From the NCBI GenBank assembly GCA_002361155.1, contig DERZ01000035.1:938-33571 (forward strand): a stretch of DNA of 32,634 nt. Reading direction: 5' to 3'. Each line of letters opens with the position of its first letter. Positions within the stretch are counted from its first letter, which is position 1. Both the position numbers and the translations under genes were made by a program. The notes below the pieces were generated by a model. That model saw nothing but the letters and a program-made list of their open reading frames with translations, was not told where the DNA came from and ran no database searches. Of this stretch, positions 1 to 7,535 are shown piece by piece. The stretch comes from Porphyromonadaceae bacterium UBA3327 (GTDB taxonomy: Bacteria > Bacteroidota > Bacteroidia > Bacteroidales > Muribaculaceae).

Positions 1-828
1 GCAGTCGGGCATGTGGCAGGCGAAGGATGCATCGATGATCGCGGTACGGATGCCCGCGTCCTCTACCACATCGAGCACCTCGGTCACAAGGTTGCCGGTC
101 TGCCATGTGAATGCGCTGCCAGGCTCGATGATAATCTCCAGACCGGGATATTCATCATGTAGAGCTTTGACAAGGCTTGTCAGGTGTCCGGTGTCGTAAT
201 CCTTACGTGTGATCAGATGTCCGCCTCCCATGTTGAGCCACTTCAGACCCGGGAGCAGATGGCCGTAACTCTTCTTGAACGCGTCCAGCACCTTCTCGAG
301 GTCATGGCTGTCCGATTCGCAGAGGGCGTGAAAATGAAGGCCCTCTATTCCTTCAGGAAGTCCGTCGCGGAGATTTTCGGGTTTTTCGCCAAAGCGCGAT
401 CCCGGCACGCACGGATTGTAGATGTCGGTCTCGATCACGCTGCAATGAGGATTCACGCGTAGGCCGGCCGACACCTTGCGTTCCGACGCATGCATCAGTG
501 GGTAAAACCTGCGGAACTGGGCAAGGGAATTGAAAGTGATGTGGCTGCAGCCATCCAGAAATTCGGGGAAAGACTCGTCGGTATAGACGGGGCAGTAGGC
601 GTGCACGTCATTGCCGAGATATTCGAGAGAGAGTTTCATCTCGTTGAGTGAGCTTGCGGTAGAGCCTCTGAAATACTCTCCGATCACATTGAATGTCTTC
701 CAGAGCGCGTTTGCCTTGAACGCCATTATGATCTTCAGGTCGCAGGCTTCGGAAACGCTTTTCAGCTTTTCCATATTTCTCCGCAGTCTGTCTTCGTAAA
801 CTATGTAGTATGGTGTAGGTATATTCAT
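1..828 (-). CDS. nspC: Carboxynorspermidine decarboxylase (3' end cut by window)
   Basis: PLP-dependent decarboxylase that converts carboxynorspermidine (or carboxyspermidine) to the polyamine, the last step of the aspartate-semialdehyde route to (nor)spermidine; cytoplasmic. My translation from the ATG at 828 gives 276 residues open to the window edge; family members have roughly 370-380, so about 100 C-terminal residues are missing. Visible landmarks are the N-terminal IPTPYYIVYEDRL start, the expected PLP lysine K38 (MAFKAN), the GLHFHALCESDSHDLEK stretch, GGGHLITRKDYD, and EPGSAFTWQTGNLV followed by ACHMPD at the edge. These match NspC better than lysine or diaminopimelate decarboxylase, which are longer. 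The start lies 13 nt after the stop of the helicase gene, so it is probably the last or next gene of that leftward operon. No carboxynorspermidine synthase is present in the window. Confidence 0.93.
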   Translation of the reverse strand, partial: MNIPTPYYIVYEDRLRRNMEKLKSVSEACDLKIIMAFKANALWKTFNVIGEYFRGSTASSLNEMKLSLEYLGNDVHAYCPVYTDESFPEFLDGCSHITFNSLAQFRRFYPLMHASERKVSAGLRVNPHCSVIETDIYNPCVPGSRFGEKPENLRDGLPEGIEGLHFHALCESDSHDLEKVLDAFKKSYGHLLPGLKWLNMGGGHLITRKDYDTGHLTSLVKALHDEYPGLEIIIEPGSAFTWQTGNLVTEVLDVVEDAGIRTAIIDASFACHMPDC

Positions 829-841
829 GACTGTAATATTC

Positions 842-3160
842 TCATGATTCCAATATGTTGAACCGGGCATATTTCAGCATCAGTTTTCTTATGCCCATCA
901 CTCCGAAATCGACAGAGATGCTGTCCTCTCCCGAAATGGAGCCGAGCGAGAGGATGATGCCGATTCCGAATTTGCCATGTTCGATTTTAACTCCGGCTGC
1001 CAGCTCATCTTTGGTATGCTGTGCCACTATTCCGGCAGGAGCGGCTCCGGAGACTTTCCGGAGGCCGGGGCGTGGGGCATTGACAATCGGATTTGTCCCG
1101 GTGTGCCGGTGTGCGGAAGTTTCATGTAAACTGTGGAGGGATATGTTTTCCGGCGGAGAGTGTCTCTTTTCCCGGGGGGAGTCATCGGAATCGGCAAACT
1201 TCAGATATTTCGGATTAATATCGGCGATAAACCTCGAGGGGTTCATCATTTTTATCTGTCCGTTCCTGAAGCGGGACTTGGCGTAGGTCATCACACAGCT
1301 CTCTTTAGCCCTGGTGATGGCCACATACAGGAGTCGCCGCTCCTCCTCGATGTCGGCGAGCGATGACATGGCCATGGAGGATGGGAACAGCTCCTCTTCC
1401 ACACCGACGATGTAGACATGTTTGAATTCAAGTCCTTTGGCTGCATGGGCTGTCATCAGGGTCACGCGCTTTTCATCGTCTTTATCTTTCTCATCCTGAT
1501 CGGTGGCGAGTTGCACCTCCGACAGAAAGTCGGTCATTTTAACATTGCTGTCACCCTCTTCGAGACGTATGTCGACGAATTCCTTCAGGCCGGCAAGCAT
1601 TTCGGAGAGGTTTTCCTGCCTCGATATACTTTCCGGTGTGTTGTCGTGCGCTAAGACAAGGAGAATTCCTGTGCGGTTGAAGATGAGCTGACCGAGTTCG
1701 TAGGCATTCGATTTTCCGTCATCACCGATGAAATCGGAGATCATGTCGTGGAACGCGTTCAGCTTCTTCATGGTCCCGGAGTTGACTGGCAGTTTGTATT
1801 TGTCCGGGTTGTCAAGTATCTGCCACATGCTCACATCTGCATCCGACGCTGCCGATTGCAGTTTCTTGAGTGTGGTCTCGCCGATTCCTCTGGCGGGATA
1901 ATTGATGATGCGGCGCAGTGCCTCGTCGTCGTCGGGATTGATGGTAAGCCGGAAATAGGCAAGGGCATCCTTCACCTCCTTGCGCTGGTAGAAAGCTGTT
2001 CCTCCGACTATCCGGTAGTTTATGTTCCGTTTTCGCAGGGCCTCCTCTATCACGCGGCTTTGCGCGTTGGTGCGGTATAGCACGGCATAGTCCTCGTATG
2101 AGTCATGTTCCGACAGCTTTCTGGCATTTATCCTGTTGGCAACCACGTAAGCCTCCTCGATGTCACTGTATGTGGAAATTATCTCCACCGGCGATCCTGA
2201 TTCGTTCTCGCTGTACACTTCCTTGTGAAGCTGGCGGGTGTTGGCGGAGATGAGACTTCCTGCGGCATTGACTATATTCTTTGTCGAGCGGTAGTTCCGT
2301 TCGAGTTTGAATGTTTGCAGACCCGGATATACCTTTTCAAGGGATATGATGTTGGAAATGTTGGCGCCTCTGAATGAATAGATGCTCTGTGCGTCGTCAC
2401 CTACCACACACAACATGTTTTTCGGTCTGGAAATCTGGGACACAATGAGGTGCTGTGCGAAATTGGTATCCTGATACTCGTCGACAAGGATGTACCGGAA
2501 CTGTTCGCGGTAATAGTCGCGGACATCCTCATTATCCTTCAGCAGGATATTTGTATAGAAGAGAATATCGTCGAAGTCCATCGCGTTGGCCGCCTTGCAG
2601 CGCTGGCAGTACATTTCGAAGATGCGGGAAGTCATGGCGCGGCGAGCCTTCCGGTCCTGATCGCCATAGTTCGCGGCATATTGTTCTGGGGTCATCATCG
2701 CGTTCTTGGCATTGGAAATGGTGGAGGCGATAGAGGATGCCTTGTACAATTTGTCATCGAGGGCAAGTTCCCGGATTATAAGCTTTATAAGCGATTTTGT
2801 GTCGGCGGCGTCATAAATGGTGAATCCGCTTTTGAATCCGATACGGTCGGCATGCCGGCGCAGCATTCTGAGGAAAATGGAGTGGAAGGTACCCATCCAG
2901 AGCCGTGAGGCCGTATGATGGCCGACAAGGGGCGCGATACGGTTTTTCATCTCGCGGGCAGCCTTGTTGGTGAAGGTGAGGGCGAGGATCCGGTCCGGGG
3001 ATAGTCCGTGACGCAGCAGATGCACTATCTTGTATGTCAGTACGCGAGTCTTTCCCGATCCGGCACCGGCTATCACCAGCGACGGTCCGTCGCAATATTC
3101 CACCGCGGCACGCTGCTGCGGATTGAGAGAGTCGAGATAATTGTAATCCGGAGATTCCAA
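842..3160 (-). CDS. pcrA: ATP-dependent DNA helicase PcrA/UvrD (SF1A)
   Basis: 3'-5' superfamily 1 helicase acting in nucleotide excision repair, mismatch repair and removal of proteins from DNA. The 772 residues carry the full motif set: Q motif NPQQ (13-16), Walker A GAGSGKT (32-38), Ia LTFTNKAAREMKNR, II VDEYQDT (D227, E228), III VGDDAQSIYSFRGA, IV ERNYRS, V MTAHAAKGLEF and VI RRLLYVAITRAKE. A C-terminal Tudor-like segment, KIEHGKFGIGIILS, is typical of PcrA. The start is inferred to be TTG at 3158-3160: the next ATG comes after Walker A, an in-frame TAA lies 15 nt upstream of the TTG, and the N-terminus from TTG matches relatives. It follows the HsdR_N-like gene by 40 nt and precedes nspC by 13 nt. 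Confidence 0.97.
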   Translation of the reverse strand: MESPDYNYLDSLNPQQRAAVEYCDGPSLVIAGAGSGKTRVLTYKIVHLLRHGLSPDRILALTFTNKAAREMKNRIAPLVGHHTASRLWMGTFHSIFLRMLRRHADRIGFKSGFTIYDAADTKSLIKLIIRELALDDKLYKASSIASTISNAKNAMMTPEQYAANYGDQDRKARRAMTSRIFEMYCQRCKAANAMDFDDILFYTNILLKDNEDVRDYYREQFRYILVDEYQDTNFAQHLIVSQISRPKNMLCVVGDDAQSIYSFRGANISNIISLEKVYPGLQTFKLERNYRSTKNIVNAAGSLISANTRQLHKEVYSENESGSPVEIISTYSDIEEAYVVANRINARKLSEHDSYEDYAVLYRTNAQSRVIEEALRKRNINYRIVGGTAFYQRKEVKDALAYFRLTINPDDDEALRRIINYPARGIGETTLKKLQSAASDADVSMWQILDNPDKYKLPVNSGTMKKLNAFHDMISDFIGDDGKSNAYELGQLIFNRTGILLVLAHDNTPESISRQENLSEMLAGLKEFVDIRLEEGDSNVKMTDFLSEVQLATDQDEKDKDDEKRVTLMTAHAAKGLEFKHVYIVGVEEELFPSSMAMSSLADIEEERRLLYVAITRAKESCVMTYAKSRFRNGQIKMMNPSRFIADINPKYLKFADSDDSPREKRHSPPENISLHSLHETSAHRHTGTNPIVNAPRPGLRKVSGAAPAGIVAQHTKDELAAGVKIEHGKFGIGIILSLGSISGEDSISVDFGVMGIRKLMLKYARFNILES

Positions 3161-3208
3161 GCTTATTCGGTTTTATTCGGTTTTATTCTTAATCAGGGGC
3201 TTATTCGG
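3161..3208. repeat. Short direct repeats TTATTCGG between HsdR_N gene and pcrA
   Basis: The octamer ttattcgg occurs at 3163-3170, 3173-3180 and 3201-3208, with a degenerate copy (ttattctt) at 3183-3190. The 10-mer gcttattcgg is exact at 3161-3170 and 3199-3208. The rightmost copy contains the stop codon of the upstream gene (TAA, 3203-3201 on the minus strand). The leftmost copy abuts the TTG start of pcrA, so these repeats make up almost all of the pcrA ribosome-loading region. They look like a slippage-prone duplication. Confidence 0.7.
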
Positions 3209-3683
3209 ATCTGGAATTGTTCAGGGACGTATAGTCCGGTATTTCCGGTATGAAATGGTATGTGCCGGAATTGTAGTCTATTACGCAGCAATAATGGTTT
3301 ATGCCGTTGGAAACCACAAGGTAGTCGGCATGCAGGGCGAGGTTGTAACGCACTATCTGGTCGAATACAGCCTGATTAACCGCAACGTCCGGAGCCTTGT
3401 ATTCCACGATGACCACGGGCTTGCCATCCTTGCCGAAAATCACCGTGTCGCACCGTTTGCGTGTCCCGTTGACATCGATACCGATTTCGTTGGCCATCAG
3501 CGATGCTGGATAATGCTTTGCGTCACGGAGCCATGCCGTGAAGTGCTGGCGCACGAATTCCTCGGGAGTGAGCGTCACATATTTGTCCCGGAGAGGGTCG
3601 AACGTCTTGATGGCTCCATCCTCCTCCCTGAGACGCAGCGGTACCGCCGGCAGATTCAGGCGCGGGAAAGGCTTCTCTCTCAT
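3201..3683 (-). CDS. Small HsdR_N-type PD-(D/E)XK nuclease-fold protein
   Basis: 160 residues resembling the isolated N-terminal nuclease domain of type I restriction R subunits (HSDR_N family), known as a stand-alone protein in many Bacteroidota. The predicted active-site pattern is visible: E66 (NEIGIDV), D79 (RCDTVIF) and E94-Y-K96 (VEYKAP), followed by a QxxxY-like segment QIVRYNLAL. There is no helicase motor, HsdM or HsdS nearby, so classical restriction is unlikely; the role is unknown. The family C-terminal tail IPEIPDYTSL is present, so the protein is complete. The ATG at 3683-3681 overlaps the stop of the S1/P1 nuclease gene in an ATGA arrangement, implying translational coupling, and pcrA follows 40 nt downstream. 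Function in DNA repair or nucleic-acid processing is inference from context. Confidence 0.85.
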   Translation of the reverse strand: MREKPFPRLNLPAVPLRLREEDGAIKTFDPLRDKYVTLTPEEFVRQHFTAWLRDAKHYPASLMANEIGIDVNGTRKRCDTVIFGKDGKPVVIVEYKAPDVAVNQAVFDQIVRYNLALHADYLVVSNGINHYCCVIDYNSGTYHFIPEIPDYTSLNNSRSE

Positions 3684-4495
3684 TTATAAGGCGTGTATGC
3701 CCCGTTGTAATCGGGGTCGAAAACAGTATTTAGCAGATCCGCGAGTCTTAATCCCCCTTTTAGAAGCTGCTGTTCGATCACGGGAGTCCACTCTGCTATA
3801 TAATTGTATTCTATATTGGTGTCGACCGGTGTGGTCTCATAGATTTTCTTTGCGATACCGTATGTTTCCTCGCCCCATTTGTCGGCATTGTTCAGACTGA
3901 GGATTTCGGCGGTTTCTTCCGGAGTTGCGCGGTCAATCTGCTGTTGCCATTCCGTATAGCTCCACTTGTGCCCGGACTCGAGAATGCGGCTGTCCCACAC
4001 GCTGTGGAGGTTCGCCTGGTTTTTGAAAAACCTGACATTTACCCTGTTCCCGCCGAGATCGCTGCGACGGCCAAGATGCATGGGCTGGTGGATGTCGCCG
4101 ACAAGATGGACCACTATCTTGAGTGCGAGAGACTTCGCTGAGTCTGTCGCTTCAGGGTCGCGGAGTATTTCGGTCTGTTCGTTGATGGCCCGGACCACAT
4201 CGCCTTTCGGCTCCTTACAGGCGCTGCGGAAGGTCTCGTCGGCGTCCACATTTTTGTAGTGCCAGGTCTTGGTAAAGGCATATTCCGGCGTGTGCGATGC
4301 GTTGTCAAGCCAGTTGGAGTGGTAGACGATCGATTTCCCGCCGATGAGATTACCGGCTTTTTCGCGGGCAACCGGTGTGAGATGGTTTTCCGCTATGAAT
4401 GCCACAGTATCATGTCCTTTCTGTCCCCATGGGAAGGCCGGGAGTGCGGTCAGAGCCATGACTGCAATTGTGAGACTGTATGATTTCTGTTTCAT
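3680..4495 (-). CDS. Secreted S1/P1-type nuclease
   Basis: Zinc-dependent single-strand nuclease/3'-nucleotidase of the S1/P1 family (271 residues), probably periplasmic and used to degrade external nucleic acid. A Sec signal peptide occupies residues 1-22 (basic start, hydrophobic 8-21). The mature chain begins near W23, the residue whose N-terminus binds zinc in P1. The three-zinc ligand set is complete and correctly spaced: W23, H28, D64, H79, H130, D134, H140, H164, D168, including the HLVGDIHQPMH core. No type IX secretion C-terminal domain is visible (it ends NGAYTPYK). It is the first gene of the leftward operon, and its stop overlaps the next start by 4 nt. A -7-like box lies 17 nt upstream of the ATG. 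Confidence 0.93.
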   Translation of the reverse strand: MKQKSYSLTIAVMALTALPAFPWGQKGHDTVAFIAENHLTPVAREKAGNLIGGKSIVYHSNWLDNASHTPEYAFTKTWHYKNVDADETFRSACKEPKGDVVRAINEQTEILRDPEATDSAKSLALKIVVHLVGDIHQPMHLGRRSDLGGNRVNVRFFKNQANLHSVWDSRILESGHKWSYTEWQQQIDRATPEETAEILSLNNADKWGEETYGIAKKIYETTPVDTNIEYNYIAEWTPVIEQQLLKGGLRLADLLNTVFDPDYNGAYTPYK

Positions 4496-4511
4496 TACTG
4501 CAAATTTTTTA

Positions 4512-4519
4512 CAAATATA
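4512..4519 (-). promoter_or_regulatory. -7 box TATATTTG for the S1/P1 nuclease operon
   Basis: The minus-strand octamer TATATTTG (4519 to 4512) is a full match to the Bacteroidota -7 consensus TAnnTTTG and lies 17-24 nt upstream of the ATG at 4495. No clean TTTG -33 element sits 19-21 nt further upstream. The short divergent gap shared with lipA (69 nt) means the two promoters are nearly back to back. Confidence 0.5.
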
Positions 4520-4533
4520 GTCAAAATTTTTGG

Positions 4534-4541
4534 TAACTTTG
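4534..4541 (+). promoter_or_regulatory. -7 box TAACTTTG for lipA-lipB
   Basis: TAACTTTG matches TAnnTTTG exactly and ends 23 nt before the first lipA ATG, leaving an expected leader of about 15-20 nt. No clear -33 TTTG is present. It lies 14 nt from the oppositely oriented box at 4512-4519, so the two RNA polymerase footprints should overlap and the divergent units may compete. Confidence 0.5.
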
Positions 4542-4564
4542 TAGCCTTAAACCGTGAACTGACC

Positions 4565-5470
4565 ATGACCATGGAAAAAAACATAGAGGAGAAGAAGGAC
4601 AATACGGGATGCGGCGACGGGGAGGTATCTTTCCGCCGCAAGCCGGAATGGCTGAAAATAAGACTCCCCAAGGGATTCAAGACCAAGCAGGTGATAAGTC
4701 TGCTGAACGACAATCATCTTCACACTATATGCTCGAGCGGCATGTGTCCGAACCGGGCGGAATGCTGGGGTGCGGGTACGGCCACTTTTATGATCGGGGG
4801 CAATATATGCACGCGGGGATGCCGGTTCTGCAACGTGGCAACGGGACGTCCCGGCCCGCTTGACCGCAAGGAGATTGAAGACATCGCCGAGAGTATCCGG
4901 TCGCTTAAACTTCGTCATGTGGTGATCACTTCGGTTGATCGCGACGATCTTCCGGATCTTGGCGCCGGGCATTGGGCCGATACCATAAGGACCATCAGGA
5001 GGGAATGTCCCGGCGTGACCATGGAGGTGCTCATACCCGACTTTCAGGGACGCACGGAGTTACTTGACATGATTATCGCGGAGGGTCCGGAAATAATATC
5101 GCACAATATGGAGACGGTGCGCCGCCTTACGCCTGATGTCCGCAGCCGCGCCACATACGACTGTTCGCTCGGTGTGCTCCGATACCTTGCCGGAAAGGGA
5201 GTGCGTACCAAGTCGGGAATAATGCTCGGGCTTGGCGAGAGTCGCGAGGAGATATTGCAGACGATGGACGACCTGATTGATGCCGGCTGCTCGGTGATGA
5301 CTGTAGGCCAGTATCTGCAGCCCACCAAGAACCATTACCGGGTGCGCGAGTACGTACATCCCGACACATTCGCCGAATATGCGCGTATAGGCCGCGAAAA
5401 GGGATTCCGGCATATAGAGAGCGCTCCGATGGTACGCTCGAGTTATCATGCCGAAAAACATCTGCATTGA
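4565..5470 (+). CDS. lipA: Lipoyl synthase
   Basis: Radical-SAM enzyme that inserts two sulfurs into protein-bound octanoyl groups to make the lipoyl cofactor of 2-oxoacid dehydrogenases and the glycine cleavage system. The 301 residues contain both cluster motifs: the auxiliary-cluster cysteines C56, C61, C67 (CSSGMCPNRAEC) and the radical-SAM cysteines C82, C86, C89 (CTRGCRFC). The C-terminal RSSYHAEKH supplies the family's conserved serine ligand. Two in-frame ATGs (4565 and 4571) are possible starts. The gene overlaps or abuts lipB, so the two lipoylation steps are co-expressed. Confidence 0.97.
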   Translation: MTMEKNIEEKKDNTGCGDGEVSFRRKPEWLKIRLPKGFKTKQVISLLNDNHLHTICSSGMCPNRAECWGAGTATFMIGGNICTRGCRFCNVATGRPGPLDRKEIEDIAESIRSLKLRHVVITSVDRDDLPDLGAGHWADTIRTIRRECPGVTMEVLIPDFQGRTELLDMIIAEGPEIISHNMETVRRLTPDVRSRATYDCSLGVLRYLAGKGVRTKSGIMLGLGESREEILQTMDDLIDAGCSVMTVGQYLQPTKNHYRVREYVHPDTFAEYARIGREKGFRHIESAPMVRSSYHAEKHLH

Positions 5471-6140
5471 CATGAGTCCGATAGTGGAAGACTGGGGCCG
5501 TGTTCCATACAGGGAGGCATGGGAGAGGCAGAAGGAAATTTTCGGCGCGCTGATAGATGACCGCGGAGCTGCCGTTCCATCGGTCACGGAACGGGTGGCG
5601 CTCGTCGAACATGATCCGGTGTATACTCTCGGATTTCATGGAGATGCCGGCAATCTCCTTGCCTCCCGGGAGAGATTGAGCCGGTTGGGCGCGGAGTGCA
5701 TCCGCATCGAGAGGGGAGGGGACATCACATACCACGGTCCCGGACAACTTGTGGTCTATCCGATGCTCAACATCGTGCGGAGGGGACTCGGTGTCAAGAA
5801 ATATATCGAGTTGCTCGAGGGGGCGGTGACCGAGCTTCTTAAGGCTTACGGTATAGAATCCTCAAGCAACGGTGACGCAATCGGAGTATGGCTGGACTGG
5901 GGGATGCCGACAGCTCGTAAGATTTGTGCCATCGGAGTGAAGGTGAGTCACGGAATAACCATGCATGGGTTAGCCCTGAATGTCACCACGGACCTGAACG
6001 CCTTTTCGGAAATCAATCCTTGCGGATTCACCGACAAAGGCGTGACAAGCATCGCCAGGGAATTGGGTTCGTATTCACCCTCTCTCTTTGCCGAAGTCAA
6101 AATTCGTTTCGCCGAAATCCTCACCCGTCGGTTAGGATAA
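5448..6140 (+). CDS. lipB: Octanoyl-[ACP]:protein octanoyltransferase
   Basis: Transfers octanoate from acyl carrier protein to lipoyl domains, the step before LipA. The 230 residues show the family signature RGGDITYHGPGQLVVYP (89-105) and the catalytic pair K158 (ARKICAIGVK) and C192 (NPCGF), 34 residues apart as in the E. coli enzyme (K135/C169). As annotated it overlaps lipA by 23 nt. An in-frame ATG at 5472, one base after the lipA stop, gives a protein starting MSPIVEDWG, which fits relatives about equally well, so the true start is unsettled. The 3' end lies in one of two tandem hairpin repeats shared with the convergent acetyltransferase gene. Confidence 0.97.
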   Translation: MPKNICIDMSPIVEDWGRVPYREAWERQKEIFGALIDDRGAAVPSVTERVALVEHDPVYTLGFHGDAGNLLASRERLSRLGAECIRIERGGDITYHGPGQLVVYPMLNIVRRGLGVKKYIELLEGAVTELLKAYGIESSSNGDAIGVWLDWGMPTARKICAIGVKVSHGITMHGLALNVTTDLNAFSEINPCGFTDKGVTSIARELGSYSPSLFAEVKIRFAEILTRRLG

Positions 6141-6175
6141 CGGCATAAGAAATCCTCACTCGTCGGTCAGGATGA
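6114..6175. repeat. Tandem 27-bp repeat forming two hairpins at a convergent junction
   Basis: Bases 6114-6140 and 6149-6175 match at 24 of 27 positions with a 35-bp offset. Each copy holds a 22-nt imperfect palindrome (6117-6138 and 6152-6173): arms ATCCT/AGGAT, one mismatch, three more pairs, and the loop CGTC. The first copy encodes the last residues and stop of lipB; the second encodes the last residues of the opposing acetyltransferase gene. Only 15 nt separate the two stop codons, so these hairpins are the only visible candidates for transcription termination here. Confidence 0.75.
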
Positions 6176-6770
6176 TCTGATACAGTAGCAGGTCGTGCGT
6201 GCGACCTGCTATACGGAGCCAGTCGGACAGGAGGCCGCAGCGGTTGTAACCGGCTTTCTCGAACATGCGGATGCTCGCGTGGTTCGCCGACGCGACTTTG
6301 GCAAGCAGCGTGCGGATGTTCAGTACATCATGCGCATATTTCCCGATAAGGGAGACTGCCTGCGATCCGTAGCCTTTGTCTCTGAAAGGAGGCAGGACAT
6401 AGACTCCGATCTGTGCGCTGCTGTTTACGGCCGAGATCCCGAAGAGGTCCACCAGACCTATGTTTTCATATCCCGGATAATTTTCATATTCCAGGAAATT
6501 ATCGGTGTTCCTCTCTCTTGCGGAAGGATCGCGACGTAGCATCAGCACCATTCTCAACTGTCCTGAAGCAAAAGGTTCCGGAGAGTATTCTTTCACAAAG
6601 TGTTCGATTTGGCGCAACGAGCATGGCGCCTGCATGCCGTTGTACAGCCATTGCGAGGAGTCATGTTCCACTTCCCAGCAGAACATCACGTCCTGACTTT
6701 CAAGAGCTCTGATTGCCAGATCCTCGCTTTCCAGATATTTGTTGGCGGCCCTATATGCGTCAGTCTTCAT
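6156..6770 (-). CDS. GNAT-family N-acetyltransferase (RimJ/RimL-like)
   Basis: Acetyl-CoA-dependent N-acetyltransferase of unknown substrate, 204 residues. The acetyl-CoA motif A is clear at residues 121-140 ([20 protein letters not shown], with the R/QxxGxG-type loop at R130-S136). It is followed by the usual [17 protein letters not shown] segment where the C-terminal half binds substrate and CoA. The fold resembles ribosomal-protein or small-molecule acetyltransferases (Acetyltransf_3 type), but the sequence does not fix the target. The start overlaps the end of recR by 11 nt, so it is translated from the recR mRNA. The 3' end lies in the tandem hairpin repeat shared with lipB. Confidence 0.88.
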   Translation of the reverse strand: MKTDAYRAANKYLESEDLAIRALESQDVMFCWEVEHDSSQWLYNGMQAPCSLRQIEHFVKEYSPEPFASGQLRMVLMLRRDPSARERNTDNFLEYENYPGYENIGLVDLFGISAVNSSAQIGVYVLPPFRDKGYGSQAVSLIGKYAHDVLNIRTLLAKVASANHASIRMFEKAGYNRCGLLSDWLRIAGRTHDLLLYQIILTDE

Positions 6771-7380
6771 TGCTGTTAAATGGAGTCCGGTTAAGTATTG
6801 AGCGTCCGAGAGTTAGCTCATCGGTATATTCCAGTTCGTTTCCGATACTCAGTCCTCTGGCGAGAACGGTGACGCTCACCGGCATTCCGGAGAGTTTGCG
6901 GTAGATATAGAAACTGGTGGTGTCACCCTCCATTGTAGGGCTGAGGGCGAGAATCACCTCCTTGACATCTTCTTCACGGACCCTGCGGACGAGGCTGTCG
7001 ATTTCAAGGTCGGACGGAGATATGCCGTCAAGGGGGGAGATGAGGCCTCCCAGCACGTGGTAGACGCCCCGGTGTTCGTGGGTGCCCTCGATGGTGATGA
7101 CGTCCTTCACATTCTCCACCACACATACGGTCTGACGGTCGCGGCGGCTGTCGGCGCAGATGGGGCAGATGTCGCTCTCGGAGATATTGTGGCATATACG
7201 GCAATAGCTGATGCCGTTGCGGAGGTCGATGATGGACGTTCCGAGCGCAATTGCGGTCTCAGGTTCCTTGCGCAGAAGATGAAGCGCAAGGCGAAGAGCG
7301 GTCTTGCGACCTATTCCGGGCAGTTTCGCAAGTTCGGCGACAGCTGCATCGAGTAGTGATGAATTCAGGGAGGTTTCCAT
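6760..7380 (-). CDS. recR: Recombination mediator protein RecR
   Basis: DNA-clamp protein that works with RecO (and RecF) to load RecA on gapped DNA. With the ATG at 7380 it has 206 residues: helix-hairpin-helix LPGIGRKTA (20-28), a four-cysteine zinc finger (C60, C63, C72, C75), then a Toprim domain beginning [15 protein letters not shown] and continuing to the C-terminal Walker B-like region with [16 protein letters not shown] at 7392 would add four residues (MHPL), but the ATG gives the usual family N-terminus. The acetyltransferase gene overlaps its 3' end. A TAAATTTG box lies just upstream at 7397-7390. Confidence 0.96.
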   Translation of the reverse strand: METSLNSSLLDAAVAELAKLPGIGRKTALRLALHLLRKEPETAIALGTSIIDLRNGISYCRICHNISESDICPICADSRRDRQTVCVVENVKDVITIEGTHEHRGVYHVLGGLISPLDGISPSDLEIDSLVRRVREEDVKEVILALSPTMEGDTTSFYIYRKLSGMPVSVTVLARGLSIGNELEYTDELTLGRSILNRTPFNSNED

Positions 7381-7389
7381 AAGCGGGTG

Positions 7390-7397
7390 CAAATTTA
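7390..7397 (-). promoter_or_regulatory. -7 box TAAATTTG upstream of recR
   Basis: Exact TAnnTTTG match on the minus strand, with an imperfect -33 (TTTA, 7420 to 7417) 19 nt further upstream. It sits only 9 nt before the recR ATG at 7380, so transcripts would start with almost no leader. It also covers the alternative TTG at 7392, which argues against that start. Confidence 0.4.
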
Positions 7398-7496
7398 ATC
7401 ATTCTTATCCAAATTTTAAAGTTCCGCACTAATTTACGGCGAGATTTGCCGTTACTATATGAGAAAGTCCCCTCCATAATATTTAGACAACGGGGC

Positions 7497-7514
7497 TGAC
7501 CGGAATCCCGGTCA
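7497..7514 (+). promoter_or_regulatory. Hairpin in the ruvA leader
   Basis: TGACCGG / CCGGTCA forms a perfect 7-bp stem with a 4-nt loop (AATC), ending 21 nt before the ruvA ATG. There is no U-tract, so it is not a terminator; it may stabilise the mRNA or be an operator dyad. Bases 7393-7496 otherwise show no clear rightward promoter. Confidence 0.4.
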
Positions 7515-7535
7515 AAGGAAAGAAATACATCTGAA

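Noticed and set aside
3201..3683. Remnant of a type I restriction system
   Set aside because: The protein is complete with its own start and a family-typical C-terminus, and small stand-alone versions are common in Bacteroidota. There is no hsdM or hsdS relic nearby.
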